From Mycolicibacterium mucogenicum DSM 44124 (GTDB taxonomy: Bacteria > Actinomycetota > Actinomycetes > Mycobacteriales > Mycobacteriaceae), in the NCBI RefSeq assembly GCF_005670685.2, contig NZ_CP062008.1:992001-1056000 (forward strand): 64,000 nt of DNA, read 5' to 3'. The notes under the pieces are model-generated. The model was not told where the DNA came from and searched no databases. It saw nothing but the letters and a program-made list of their open reading frames with translations. The translations under genes were made by a program, and so were the position numbers. The stretch's first letter is position 1. Every line of letters begins with the position of its first letter. Positions 16,067-25,068 of this stretch are shown here, one piece after another.

Positions 16067-16696
16067 ATGACCCGCAAGCTCGCGTTGATCTCCGCCGTCG
16101 CCGCCTTGGCCCCCGTCATCCCGGCCTACGCACCAGCCGCAATCGCCGCACCGTGCCCCGACGTCCAGGTCGTGTTCGCCCGCGGCACCACCGAGCCGCC
16201 GGGTCTGGGCAGTGTCGGTCGTCCCTTCGTCGAGGACCTGCGTGCCCGGGTGGCGCCGCGCACCGTTGAAGCGACGCCGGTCGACTACCCGGCGAGCAAC
16301 GACTTCGCCGTCAGCACCCCCGCCGGCATCGACGCCGCGCGGTCGGTCATCGAGTCCACCGCAGCCAACTGCCCGAAGACCAAGATGGTGCTCGGCGGCT
16401 ACTCGCAGGGGGCGGCCGTCATCGAAGGGGCCACCAATTCGACGTCGCCGCAGACTGCCAGTCGGGTCGCCGCCACCGCGCTGTTCGGGGCGCCGCGCAC
16501 CGGTTTCGCGGGCATGCTCGCCGGCGGACCGCTGCCGGAGTTGGCGCCGCAGTACGTCGCCAATGCCATCGATCAGTGCGCCGAGGGGGACCCGATCTGC
16601 TGGGTGGGCGGCGGCTTCGACGTCGGTGCCCACGGTTCTTATGTGCAGTCCGGAAAGGTCACGCAGGCAGCTGATTTCGCGGCCGGCCGACTCTAA
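16067..16696 (+). CDS. Secreted cutinase / serine esterase
   Basis: The product (209 aa) belongs to the mycobacterial cutinase (CULP) family of secreted serine esterases that attack esters, lipids or cell-wall material. A signal peptide ends near residue 28. The catalytic triad is visible as S113 in GYSQG, D175 in GDPIC and H189 in GAHGSY. Cysteines C30/C102 and C171/C178 match the two conserved disulfides. The ATG at 16067 gives the expected signal peptide. The final 26 coding bases before the stop region recur at 20279-20304 (see findings). Confidence 0.92.
   Translation: MTRKLALISAVAALAPVIPAYAPAAIAAPCPDVQVVFARGTTEPPGLGSVGRPFVEDLRARVAPRTVEATPVDYPASNDFAVSTPAGIDAARSVIESTAANCPKTKMVLGGYSQGAAVIEGATNSTSPQTASRVAATALFGAPRTGFAGMLAGGPLPELAPQYVANAIDQCAEGDPICWVGGGFDVGAHGSYVQSGKVTQAADFAAGRL
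16660..16685 (+). repeat. 26-bp direct repeat, copy 1 (in cutinase)
   Basis: Bases 16660-16685, which encode the cutinase C-terminal VTQAADFAAG region, are identical to 20279-20304. Similarity continues about 15 bases to the left with a few changes and stops on the right. Confidence 0.85.
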
Positions 16697-16708
16697 GAGG
16701 GGCACACC

Positions 16709-16736
16709 CAAGCGCCACCCGCGGCTGGTGGGCTTG
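16709..16736 (+). terminator. Cutinase terminator hairpin
   Basis: CAAGCGCCACC (16709-16719) pairs with GGTGGGCTTG (16727-16736) with one bulged base, 12 bases after the cutinase stop. There is no T-run, as is common in mycobacteria. Confidence 0.5.
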
Positions 16737-16992
16737 CGTTTCGAGGCCGGTTCGGCATGCCTGCATCCTCGTTTCCGAGGTCTGGCGTCTCGCGGATTTT
16801 CAGCATGGTTGATATTTGTTAGTGCAATACCTTTGCGGCAGTAACTTTATGTAGTTGATTACTTTCTGCGATTAACTTTCTGTCGTCAAATTTCAATATC
16901 GAATAATGAATATTTCCGGCGCAATTCGCCCCACGCGGTGATCAGTGTGAAGTAATTTGCGGGTGCAGGTTACCGATTACTGAGGGGGAGTT

Positions 16993-18441
16993 ATGCAAAC
17001 GTGTGTCCGGACCGGTATGACCAGCGGTGTGGCGCTGATCGGAGCGAGTGCCATTGCGCTGTCGCCGATAGTGGCTGCACCGCAGCAGGTGCACCTGCCG
17101 GCGGTCCCGGTGTCGAGTCTCGCGACGACGTTGACCGCGTCGGTCAATCCCATCAGCGAATGGGGGAAGGTCCTCGCGACATCGTTCAACAACATTTCGG
17201 CCCTCGGCCAGCAGGTGTGGGCCGACCCCGCTCCCATTCTGAAGCAGATCATCGCCAACCAGATTGGCTACGCAAACACCATCGCCGCCGACCTGCGCAA
17301 TGCCGGCAACAGCTTCGTCACGGCCCTGACGGCACTTCCACCGGCTTTCCGGCAGGCAGCTCAACAATTGGCCGCCGGTCAGGTCAGCGGGGGCATCACC
17401 ACGGCATTCAGCGCCGTGCTCGCGCTGGTGATAAACCCCGGCTTCGCGCTGATACAGGGCCAGATGCTCAACATCCCCGGCCAGGTCATGCAGAACATCA
17501 CCAACGTCGTCAAGTTGGCCCCCACCCTTCTTGGCACTGTGGGCTTTTCTCTGCTCGCCACAGTTTCCGGCGTCGAGAGCGCGTTTGGGGACACCGCGCA
17601 AGCGGTGTACGACGGGGTGCGCGCCGGCAACTTGGGGGCGGCCCTGAACGCGATCGTCAATGCACCTGCCGTGCTCACCAACGCCTTCCTCAACGGGTAT
17701 GCACCGGCAGGGGGACCCTTGGGTGGGATTCTGACCCCGCTCAACGTCGGAATGGGACTTGTCCCCGTGATGGTCGCCATTCGCGGCCTCATCGCGCAAG
17801 CGTTGGGTGCACCGGCGCCAGCAGCGGCGAAGTTGGCCGATGTTGGACCGGCCGCTCTTCCGTCGGGCGCGGTGTCGGGTGCGACGGTCACGCTGGGCGC
17901 CGAGAAGGTGACGACCGATACCCCGAAGATTGCGGCGACGACGACCACCGCGGCAGAACCCGCCGCGACGGCGCCAGCCGCCACGAAACCAGACGCTGCG
18001 GCACCCGCCGCGACTTCGCCCGAAACACCTTCCACCGCAACCGAAACGAAGCCCGATTCGGGTTCGACCGCGGGCAGCACCACCACACCGAGCGGTGGCA
18101 CCGAAACGACCAGCGGCACCAAGGCCGGTACACCTGGCACGACAGGTGAGCCCACGAAGCCCAGCGGATCGACGGGGAACGAGACCGGTTCGGGCGACAC
18201 CACCACACCAAACGGTGGTACGTCAACCGGCCCGAAAGCCGGTACATCTGGCAGGGCTGGGAACGGCCTGACGAAGGCGATCAACTCAGCAGGGGAGAAC
18301 CTGAAGTCCTCGTTGAATAAGTTCGGCGCCGGCCTCAAGAACGGTTTCGGCAAGCCCACCAAGCCCAGCAAGGGCGGCAGCGGCAGCAGCGCCGGCGCAA
18401 GCGGTACAGGTGCAAGCGGCGCAGGCGGCAGCAGCAAGTAA
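16993..18441 (+). CDS. GjpA-like outer-membrane porin
   Basis: This 482-residue exported protein has a signal-like N-terminus, a helix-rich hydrophobic domain to about residue 275 (SEWGKVLATSFNNIS, GFALIQGQMLNIPGQV), then a long disordered tail of Thr, Pro, Gly and Ala repeats and a Ser/Gly-rich end. This matches proteins annotated as GjpA porins, first described from Gordonia, as I recall. They are proposed to sit in the mycolic-acid outer membrane. GAGGGGGAG precedes the ATG at 16993. The 296-base upstream region is AT-rich and free of genes. Pore activity here is inferred only. Confidence 0.72.
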   Translation: MQTCVRTGMTSGVALIGASAIALSPIVAAPQQVHLPAVPVSSLATTLTASVNPISEWGKVLATSFNNISALGQQVWADPAPILKQIIANQIGYANTIAADLRNAGNSFVTALTALPPAFRQAAQQLAAGQVSGGITTAFSAVLALVINPGFALIQGQMLNIPGQVMQNITNVVKLAPTLLGTVGFSLLATVSGVESAFGDTAQAVYDGVRAGNLGAALNAIVNAPAVLTNAFLNGYAPAGGPLGGILTPLNVGMGLVPVMVAIRGLIAQALGAPAPAAAKLADVGPAALPSGAVSGATVTLGAEKVTTDTPKIAATTTTAAEPAATAPAATKPDAAAPAATSPETPSTATETKPDSGSTAGSTTTPSGGTETTSGTKAGTPGTTGEPTKPSGSTGNETGSGDTTTPNGGTSTGPKAGTSGRAGNGLTKAINSAGENLKSSLNKFGAGLKNGFGKPTKPSKGGSGSSAGASGTGASGAGGSSK

Positions 18442-18455
18442 CCGCATCAGTTGAC

Positions 18456-18495
18456 CAATCGGCCCCTCCTTCAACGACCAGGGAGGGGCCGATTG
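18456..18495 (+). terminator. Strong terminator hairpin
   Basis: CAATCGGCCCCTCC (18456-18469) and its exact complement (18482-18495) form a 14-bp stem with a 12-nt loop, 15 bases after the porin stop. Confidence 0.75.
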
Positions 18496-18787
18496 CTGAC
18501 GTTAGACAGGGCCAGTGCAGCAGGGCAAAGGGCGCATTTCGGCTGTCGCATCGCCGTTGGCCGATGCATGTTCGCGCTATTTCTGGACTCAATATCTTTG
18601 TATAAATAGCTTTCTATTTTTCAATTTCTGATACCGAATAACTAATCGCAAATAGTGAATGCGACACGGCAATCGAAACGTGTTGATTATGTGCGCGGAA
18701 TTTAATTGGGGGCGAGTTATGTTTTCTTCGCATTACCGCGGCGCGGCACCCCGCCCACGTCGCTACCTTCACCTCTTGGAGATAACA
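18496..18787. other. AT-rich intergenic region
   Basis: After the porin terminator the sequence becomes strongly AT-rich (about 18585-18665) before the secreted-protein gene. GGAG at 18777-18780 is the likely ribosome site. I see no other gene or repeat. The AT-rich patch is like the one before the porin gene and could attract Lsr2-type silencing proteins (inference). Confidence 0.4.
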
Positions 18788-19417
18788 ATGCGATCGAATA
18801 CGTCCATGTTGCGTCGCGTCGGCGCCATCACTCCGATGGCGCTTGCTGCCGCGCTCTGTTTCGCTGGAACGGCATATGCAGCCGTCCCGGTGAATTGGAG
18901 TTGTCAGGCTACGGTTGGGTCTGGCACCCAGACGTCGAGCATGACAACCTCGGTCACCACCACCGCGCCGGGTTCGGTGGCCGCGGGTTCTCCCGTGGCC
19001 ATTACCATCGCCCCGGGTTCATCGACGGTTCCCCTTAACCCGGTCCCCGGTGTGACGGTCGTCAGCATCAGCAACATGAAGATGCTCATCCCGGTCCCCG
19101 CGAATTCGACTTATGTCTCTTCCAGCGCATCAGGCGGATCTGTCCCGGGCTCGACGGCCCTCGTGGGCAGTAATGTTGAGCTCACCGTTCCGGGTCCAAT
19201 TTCCGGTGGCTCGACTTACACTCCGCCCCAAGTCACCATCAACGTGACGGCCAACGCTCCCGGCTCAATTACCAGCAACTATGCCGGCAGCAGCTATGCG
19301 AACCCCGGCATGACCTTCACGACCACCTTGAAACCAATAATTGGCCCGAACTTCAATACCGCAACCGCGTGCTACCCGAATCCTTCTCCGACTCTCACCA
19401 CCACCACCGTCACCTAA
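18788..19417 (+). CDS. Secreted Thr/Ser-rich protein of unknown function
   Basis: This protein of 209 residues has a clear signal peptide ending at AYA-AVP around residues 29-32. The mature part is dominated by Thr, Ser, Pro, Gly and Val with beta-strand periodicity, one Cys near the start (SCQA) and one near the end (ACYP) that may close a disulfide. No catalytic motif is seen. The ATG at 18788 follows GGAG. Its composition fits a cell-envelope or adhesive beta-sandwich protein, but no family is recognised. Confidence 0.65.
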   Translation: MRSNTSMLRRVGAITPMALAAALCFAGTAYAAVPVNWSCQATVGSGTQTSSMTTSVTTTAPGSVAAGSPVAITIAPGSSTVPLNPVPGVTVVSISNMKMLIPVPANSTYVSSSASGGSVPGSTALVGSNVELTVPGPISGGSTYTPPQVTINVTANAPGSITSNYAGSSYANPGMTFTTTLKPIIGPNFNTATACYPNPSPTLTTTTVT

Positions 19418-19746
19418 CTTCTGATGGCGCGCAAGAAGTAGCCGACTGTAGATAGGGCGGCGCTGGTGGGATAAGGGACAGATTCAGCGCAAGGCCTGGG
19501 GAAGTGCAGCGGTGAATGGCCCTCGACTGGGCTGAATGATCAGCCCAGTCGAGGGTCATTGCGATTTTCCAGTCGTGCCACGCTGGGAAGTTGAGTTTTA
19601 CGACCGGCAGGTATCGCCGGCCAGGGCGGTGACAAAGTAGGCCATCGACAGATCTAGCCAAAGCGTCAATAATTCCATCCGGAACCACTCGGCCATCGCT
19701 ATGATCAGGCCCAGTCAAAGGAAACCTTGGGGGAGGTCTTCGTCCG
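19418..19746. other. Intergenic region with long hairpin
   Basis: This gap of 329 bases between the secreted-protein gene and the MarR gene contains one very strong hairpin (19515-19560, separate entry) and presumably the MarR promoter near its right end. No coding frame is convincing. Confidence 0.4.
19515..19560 (+). terminator. 21-bp stem-loop, likely terminator
   Basis: Arms 19515-19535 and 19540-19560 are complementary at 20 of 21 positions with an ATGA loop. It lies 98 bases beyond the secreted-protein stop. The stem is unusually long for an ordinary terminator. Confidence 0.6.
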
Positions 19747-20232
19747 ATGGCATCTGAACTGGCACGGATCGCAGCAGTCCTGAAGAGAACGATGGATTCT
19801 CTGCACGGATCGGTCGATGACTTGGCGCGTGAGTTGGTGAGGGTGCTCGGCGTCAATCACACAGATCGACGTGCCTTGGAGCTCATTCTCTTTGCGGGCG
19901 AGACGGTCACGACGCCGGGGCTGCTGGCCGACCGGCTCGGTCTCACTGCCGCCGGAACCACGATCGTCCTCAACCGCCTGGAGAAGCTGGGCTACGTCAC
20001 TCGATCGCTACATCCCATCGATCATCGCCGAGTCACCGTGGTGGCCACGGATCTCGCTGCCAGCCGTCTCTCGGAACTCGTCTCCCCGCTGCTGGATCAG
20101 GGCGGCAAGATGTTGTCGCGCCATTACAGCGCGGCGGAGATCGACCTGATTGTCGGGTTCCTCGCTCGCACGGACGAAATACAGCAAGCCCATCTCAAAC
20201 GGATGCGTGAATTGGAACCGTACCCACACTAG
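19747..20232 (+). CDS. MarR-family transcriptional regulator
   Basis: The product (161 aa) is a winged-helix MarR regulator. The HTH is at about residues 55-80 (TPGLLADRLGLTAAGTT, IVLNRLEKLGYV), and the wing at SLHPIDHRRVTVVAT. N- and C-terminal helices would form the dimer interface. GGGGGAGG lies about 15 bases upstream of the ATG. It lies immediately before an MDR-type oxidoreductase gene, a possible target, since MarR proteins often respond to aromatic or toxic compounds. The ligand is unknown. Confidence 0.85.
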   Translation: MASELARIAAVLKRTMDSLHGSVDDLARELVRVLGVNHTDRRALELILFAGETVTTPGLLADRLGLTAAGTTIVLNRLEKLGYVTRSLHPIDHRRVTVVATDLAASRLSELVSPLLDQGGKMLSRHYSAAEIDLIVGFLARTDEIQQAHLKRMRELEPYPH

Positions 20233-20278
20233 AAGTCGTCGTCGATCGACAGAACCAGTTGGTGCGGGCCGGAAAAGG

Positions 20279-20304
20279 CACGCAGGCAGCTGATTTCGCG
20301 GCCG
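20279..20304 (+). repeat. 26-bp direct repeat, copy 2 (cutinase remnant)
   Basis: This is an exact copy of 16660-16685 from the cutinase 3' end. Reading in the matching frame gives GKGTQAADFAAA, so the segment still encodes a recognisable cutinase tail without the rest of the gene. It lies in the 126 bases between the MarR and MDR genes. Confidence 0.8.
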
Positions 20305-20358
20305 CCAATTGCCCGGGCGTACTCTTCAGGCGACGGTTCGACGAGCGGAGGCACACCG

Positions 20359-21501
20359 ATGAGCGAAGTACCCGAAACCGCGTTGGAATTGCGGTCCCTG
20401 GTGACTCCGGACGGCACGCTCGAACTCTCGCTGCAGGACGTCGACATACCCAAACCAACCGCTGACGAAGTCGTCGTCCGCGTCGAGGCGTCGCCGGTCA
20501 ACCCGTCGGATCTGGGTCTCCTGATTCCCGGCGCCGACATGTCCGCCGCGACGGTCACGGGCACCCCGGCGCGTCCCGTCGTCACCGCGCCCTTGCCGGA
20601 CGGAGCACTGGCACATCTGGCCGTCCGCGTCGGGCAATCGCTTCCCGTCGGCAACGAAGGTGCGGGCACCGTGGTGGCGGCGGGGGAGTCGGCCGCGGCG
20701 CAGGTGCTCCTGGGCAAGGTGGTGGGTATCGCCGGCGGCGCCATGTATTCGCAGTACCGCGTCGTGAAAGCCGGGGCCTGCCTGGTGCTTCCCGACGGTG
20801 CGACGGCCAAGGACGGGGCGTCGTCGTTCGTCAACCCGCTGACGGCGCTGGGCATGGTGGAAACCATGCGCCGCGAAGGACATTCGGCATTGGTGCACAC
20901 GGCGGCAGCGTCGAACCTAGGCCAGATGCTGGTCAAGATCTGCCTTGCCGACGGGGTGCCGCTGGTCAACATCGTGCGCAAGGCGGAGCAGGAACAGATC
21001 CTGCGGGACCTGGGCGCCGAGTACGTATGTAATTCGTCCGCAACGACATTCGAGCAAGACCTGCTCGAGGCGCTCAAGGCCACCTCAGCGACGCTGGCCT
21101 TCGACGCCACCGGTGGCGGCACGCTCGCCAGTCAGATTCTCAACGGAATGGAGCAGGCGGCCAACGCGACCGCGACGCAGTACTCCCGCTACGGGTCGGC
21201 CGTCCACAAGCAGGTGTACATCTACGGCGGCCTCGACACCGGCCCCACGATCCTCAACCGAGGCTTCGGTATGGCGTGGGGTATCGGCGGCTGGCTGCTC
21301 ACGCCGTTCCTCGCCAGTGCGGGGGCCGAGGTCATCGGCAGGCTCCGGGCGCGCGTGGCCGCGGAACTCACCACCACTTTCGCGAGTACCTACACCCAGG
21401 AAGTTTCACTGGCCGGTCTGCTCAAACCCGAGGCGTTCAACAGCTATCTCAAGAAGGCAACGGGCGAGAAGTTCCTCGTGACTCCGCAATCGGCACCGTA
21501 G
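20359..21501 (+). CDS. Zinc-independent MDR oxidoreductase
   Basis: This 380-residue medium-chain dehydrogenase/reductase resembles quinone oxidoreductases. It has a GroES-like N-terminal half (ASPVNPSDLGLL) and a Rossmann half with HTAAASNLGQMLVKICL, FDATGGG and a C-terminal region containing a hydrophobic stretch (GMAWGIGGWLLTPFL). The zinc-binding cysteines of alcohol dehydrogenases are absent, so NADPH-dependent reduction of an enone or quinone is expected. The preceding MarR gene may control it. The substrate is unknown. Confidence 0.82.
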   Translation: MSEVPETALELRSLVTPDGTLELSLQDVDIPKPTADEVVVRVEASPVNPSDLGLLIPGADMSAATVTGTPARPVVTAPLPDGALAHLAVRVGQSLPVGNEGAGTVVAAGESAAAQVLLGKVVGIAGGAMYSQYRVVKAGACLVLPDGATAKDGASSFVNPLTALGMVETMRREGHSALVHTAAASNLGQMLVKICLADGVPLVNIVRKAEQEQILRDLGAEYVCNSSATTFEQDLLEALKATSATLAFDATGGGTLASQILNGMEQAANATATQYSRYGSAVHKQVYIYGGLDTGPTILNRGFGMAWGIGGWLLTPFLASAGAEVIGRLRARVAAELTTTFASTYTQEVSLAGLLKPEAFNSYLKKATGEKFLVTPQSAP

Positions 21502-21569
21502 CTGGCAAATCCCTGTCAGGCACGCTGCAAGACGCGCGTACCAAATGATTCTCAGCTACCTTTCGGCTC

Positions 21570-22409
21570 ATGATCTCCGTCGTCATCCCGTGCCGGGACG
21601 GTGCCGGCGTGCTCGCCAAACAACTGGATGCCGTACTGGCGCAGGAGACCAGTACCGAGTTCGAGATCGTCGTCGCCGACAACGGGTCGACGGACGGCAC
21701 CGCCGATTTGGTGCGCTCCTACTCGGATCCGCGTGTGCGCGTCGTGGATGCCGGTCGGGCACCGGGCGCCAATGTCGCTCGCAACATTGGAATTACCGCG
21801 TCCAAGGGTGAGTACATTCTGCTCACCGATGCCGACGATGTGGTCCACGCGGGATGGATCGAGGCGTATCACCGGGCCTTCATAGGAGGAGCGCAGGCCG
21901 TCGGCGGTGGACTTGATCGCATCCTCGCAGACGGCACGCTGCTGGCTCGGGAACGTCGGCTCTATCCGGCGCTGGGCCGCAAGGATGTGTTCGCGAATGG
22001 AACGAACTGCGGGTTCACGCGCGAGCTGTTCCACCGGGTGCACGGCTTCGATGAATGGTTCAAAGGCGGCGCTGACGAAGTCGACTTCTTTTGGCGGGTA
22101 GCCGAAGCCGGGTTCATGTTGGAGTTGGTGCCGGATGCTGTGGTGAGCAAGGTGCAGCGCACCGATCTGAAGGCGGCGTTCGTTCAGTATCGGAATTTCG
22201 GCCGCGGTGAAGCACGCGTCCTCGACAAGTTCCGTCCATGGTGGCTGGGTCCCGCTGTCGTGGGGGCTGCATTTCAGTCGCTCGTATGGGGTGTGGCGTG
22301 GTTGTCCGGTGTCGGCCGCAGGAAGACGACATGCGCCCTGGCGTGGAACCTTGGTGCGCTGCAGGAAGCAGTACAGCTGCTGCGCGTACGTGCTGTCGGC
22401 CGAGCCTAG
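21570..22409 (+). CDS. Family 2 glycosyltransferase
   Basis: This is a 279-residue GT-A fold glycosyltransferase. The N-terminus VVIPCRDGAG and ADNGSTDGT match the nucleotide-sugar site, TDADD (about residue 89) is the DXD-type metal motif, and GADEVDFFWR near 165-174 matches the acceptor-side acidic residues of GT2 enzymes. A short hydrophobic segment near the C-terminus (WWLGPAVVGAAFQSLVWGV) may associate with the membrane. It stands alone, so a cell-envelope glycan or glycolipid target is inference. Confidence 0.85.
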   Translation: MISVVIPCRDGAGVLAKQLDAVLAQETSTEFEIVVADNGSTDGTADLVRSYSDPRVRVVDAGRAPGANVARNIGITASKGEYILLTDADDVVHAGWIEAYHRAFIGGAQAVGGGLDRILADGTLLARERRLYPALGRKDVFANGTNCGFTRELFHRVHGFDEWFKGGADEVDFFWRVAEAGFMLELVPDAVVSKVQRTDLKAAFVQYRNFGRGEARVLDKFRPWWLGPAVVGAAFQSLVWGVAWLSGVGRRKTTCALAWNLGALQEAVQLLRVRAVGRA

Positions 22410-22645
22410 GTCAGGGCCGGGTCCACCGTCGCAGCCAATTTGCTGACGGCCGTCATCACATCGGCAACAGCCGCCGAGTGATGGCGAGATGGTTGCCACC
22501 GAATATCCGCCGCGTCAATTTACGGTTTGCTAGAGGTTTGTCATTTGCGTGCCGCCGGCGTGGCCGCAGTCGTACCCTGCATTTCAGTCGCGATCAAGGC
22601 CGGACAACGGCGCCCGGCCCCACCTCGATCTGACGCTGGAGTGCC

Positions 22646-23911
22646 ATGACGAAACCACGGCCGCCACTGCAGCCGTTGCCGCCCGTCGCTGCGGGCCAGG
22701 TCCATGCGCCGCTCAACAAAGATCGCACCCCGCCGTACAAGATCGCCGGCCTGATCCTGGCTCTTGTCGCCGCCGCGGGGATGACGCTCACCTGGCTCCA
22801 GTTCCGGGGCACCTTCGACGGCAAGGCCCAGCTGTACGTGCTGGCCAGTCGCGCCGGCCTGTCGATGGACAACGGCTCGAAGGTCACCTACAACGGCGTG
22901 CCGATCGGCCGGCTGAAAGGCAGTGAGGTGGTGGCCGCGCCGGGCGAGAAGGCACAAGCCAAACTGATGCTCGACGTCGACCCGCGCTACCTCGCCGTGC
23001 TGCCGCGCAACGTGGACGTGAAGCTGCTCGCCACAACGGTATTCGGCAACAAGTACATCTCCATGACCTCGCCGCCGGACCCGGCGCCGCAGCGCCTCAA
23101 GCCTGGAGACACCGTGAACGCCGTCAGCGTCACCACGGAATTCAACACGCTGTTCGAGACCATCACTGCCATCTCCGAGCAGGTCGATCCGATAAAGCTG
23201 AACGCGACGCTGGCCGCCGCGGCCGAGGCCCTCGACGGCTTGGGCGACAAGTTCGGGCAGTCGCTGGTCAACGGCAACGTCATCCTGGCCGATCTCAACC
23301 AGCGCATGCCGTCCATCCGGCACGACAACCGCGCGCTGGCCGATCTCGCTGAGGTCTACGCCAATGCGTCCCCGGATTTGTGGGACGGCCTCAAGAACGC
23401 GGTGACCACCGAGCGCACCCTGAATGATCAGCGCGGCAACATCGATCAGGCGTTGATGGCGTCGGTCGGCTTCGGCAACACTGGCGGTGACATCTTCGAA
23501 CGTGGCGGGCCGTACCTGGTGCGCGGCGCTCAAGATCTGATTCCCACGGCCCAGGTGCTGGACAAGTACAGCCCCGAGATCGATTGCGGGATAAGGGCTC
23601 TCCCGCGTGCGGTACAGGCGACGTCCTTCGCCGTGGGTGGCAACGGTTACTCGCTGATATCGCACACCGCGCTCGTCGGCTCGGCGAACCAGTACGTCTA
23701 CCCAGACAATCTGCCGCGCATCAACGCCCGCGGCGGGCCCATGGGCCGGCCCGGTTGCTGGACCGTCACCCGGGACATCTGGCCCATGCCGTACATGGTG
23801 ATGGACACCGGTGCCTCGATCGCGCCGTACAACCATTTCGGTCTCGGATCGCCGTTCGCATCTGAATACGTCTGGGGTCGTCAGGACGGTGAAAACACCA
23901 TCAACCCGTGA
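22646..23911 (+). CDS. Orphan Mce-family (MceA-like) protein
   Basis: The product (421 aa) has a Pro-rich cytosolic start, one membrane helix (about 33-50) and an MlaD/Mce domain (YVLASRAGLSMDNGS, VTYNGVPIGRL, YISMTSPP) followed by the helical and C-terminal Mce region with cysteines CGIRAL and GCWTV. Mce proteins form periplasmic lipid-transfer channels with YrbE permeases and five partner Mce proteins. No YrbE or other mce gene lies nearby, so this is an orphan. The ATG at 22646 precedes TKPRPPLQPL. It may replace or join subunits of a distant mce operon. Confidence 0.85.
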   Translation: MTKPRPPLQPLPPVAAGQVHAPLNKDRTPPYKIAGLILALVAAAGMTLTWLQFRGTFDGKAQLYVLASRAGLSMDNGSKVTYNGVPIGRLKGSEVVAAPGEKAQAKLMLDVDPRYLAVLPRNVDVKLLATTVFGNKYISMTSPPDPAPQRLKPGDTVNAVSVTTEFNTLFETITAISEQVDPIKLNATLAAAAEALDGLGDKFGQSLVNGNVILADLNQRMPSIRHDNRALADLAEVYANASPDLWDGLKNAVTTERTLNDQRGNIDQALMASVGFGNTGGDIFERGGPYLVRGAQDLIPTAQVLDKYSPEIDCGIRALPRAVQATSFAVGGNGYSLISHTALVGSANQYVYPDNLPRINARGGPMGRPGCWTVTRDIWPMPYMVMDTGASIAPYNHFGLGSPFASEYVWGRQDGENTINP

Positions 23912-24054
23912 CCATTGATGCGGGAACCACCGCCGCGCTAGAGCCGTTCAGCGGTACCAGCGGCAGGGCCCGTTCCTGAGCGCGGCGTGGAAGCGCGACG
24001 TCCTTCCATCGGTTCCCGTCCGTCGATCACACGTGCCCGGAACGTTACCCGTGG

Positions 24055-24867
24055 CTAGAGCACGTTCTCCGGACCCACGGCGGCCCACACGGTCTTGCCC
24101 GCCGGGTTCGGCAGGTTTCCCCACACTCGCGCCAGCGCAGCCACCACCGCCAGACCCGATACCTGGTCAGCGCCGTGCGCGGCGTCCTCCTTGCGCTGTG
24201 CCAGTGCGGGACTGGCGTCCTCGACGGCAACGGTGACCACCTGGCCGTCGTACTCCACCCGCAGCGTGGGCGAAGAATCGGTGTGCCGCAACACGTTTTC
24301 GACCAACGCCGTGGCGATCGCAGCCGTCACCGGGACCATGGCCGGGCACGACCAGCCGGACAACCAGCCGTCGACCAATCGTTGTGCGTCGATGATGCTG
24401 CTGACATGGGGCGGCAGGTCCGCCCGTGCCCGTCGTCGCCGGCGGGGACGTTCGCTGCCCATCGTCTGCGTCGCGTCCTTCAGCGTGGGGAACACCGGCA
24501 CATAGCGTGTGACGCCGCGGCCACGGATGACGGCCCGGACCGCATCGTCGGCGCACACCAGCAGGATCGGCACGTCGGGCCAGGTGCTGACATGCCAACG
24601 GGCACTGGTGAAGACCGACCACGCGGATGCTTCCGGCACCCGCAACTCGTTGACATCGACGATCACCACCCGGGGTTCGTCGAGCGCCGCCTTGACCACC
24701 CTGTCACGCAATGTGCGATACGACAGACTGTCGAGCACGCCGGTGCAGACCAATGTGTACTCGCCACCCCCGCCGTAGAGAGGTGCGCTGATATGCAGCG
24801 GTTCAGTCACCGGCTCCCGCCACCGTGAGTCGTTCGGTCGGCCATCACGCCCACTCACTTCCAGCAT
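24055..24867 (-). CDS. STAS-HATPase fusion (anti-sigma-type regulator)
   Basis: This protein of 270 residues joins an N-terminal STAS-like domain (about 25-130; YTLVCTGVLDSLSYRTL, VVIVDVNELRVPEAS) to a C-terminal RsbW-like HATPase domain (about 165-270; ALVENVLRHT as N-box, VEDASPA, SGLAVVAALARVWG). In separate proteins the STAS partner is an anti-anti-sigma and the ATPase a sigma-binding kinase, so the fusion may regulate itself. The STAS domain lacks an obvious phosphorylatable serine motif of the DSxG kind. It is divergent from the DUF1254 gene. The target sigma factor is unknown; a GTG at 24810 is an alternative start. Confidence 0.75.
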   Translation of the reverse strand: MLEVSGRDGRPNDSRWREPVTEPLHISAPLYGGGGEYTLVCTGVLDSLSYRTLRDRVVKAALDEPRVVIVDVNELRVPEASAWSVFTSARWHVSTWPDVPILLVCADDAVRAVIRGRGVTRYVPVFPTLKDATQTMGSERPRRRRRARADLPPHVSSIIDAQRLVDGWLSGWSCPAMVPVTAAIATALVENVLRHTDSSPTLRVEYDGQVVTVAVEDASPALAQRKEDAAHGADQVSGLAVVAALARVWGNLPNPAGKTVWAAVGPENVL

Positions 24868-25068
24868 CGGTGCGTTCAGTCTAGTTCTTTCAGGGGATTT
24901 CGATGAGGACGAGTCACGAGGGATCTCGACCTCGGTAGAGGGCTACCCGGTGACGGCGGAGTGAAACCGCCGTTGACGGTGCCGTCACTATTGCCGCATG
25001 CGTGGTAGAAACGGGTTTGCTGTGTGTCGCCTGTGGTGCCATGAAGAGTCGAAGAGCAGGAGTTGTGG

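Noticed and set aside
16660-20304. Integrated element with attL/attR sites
   Set aside because: There is no integrase, tRNA or phage gene between the 26-bp repeats, so I keep this only as a duplication or recombination scar.
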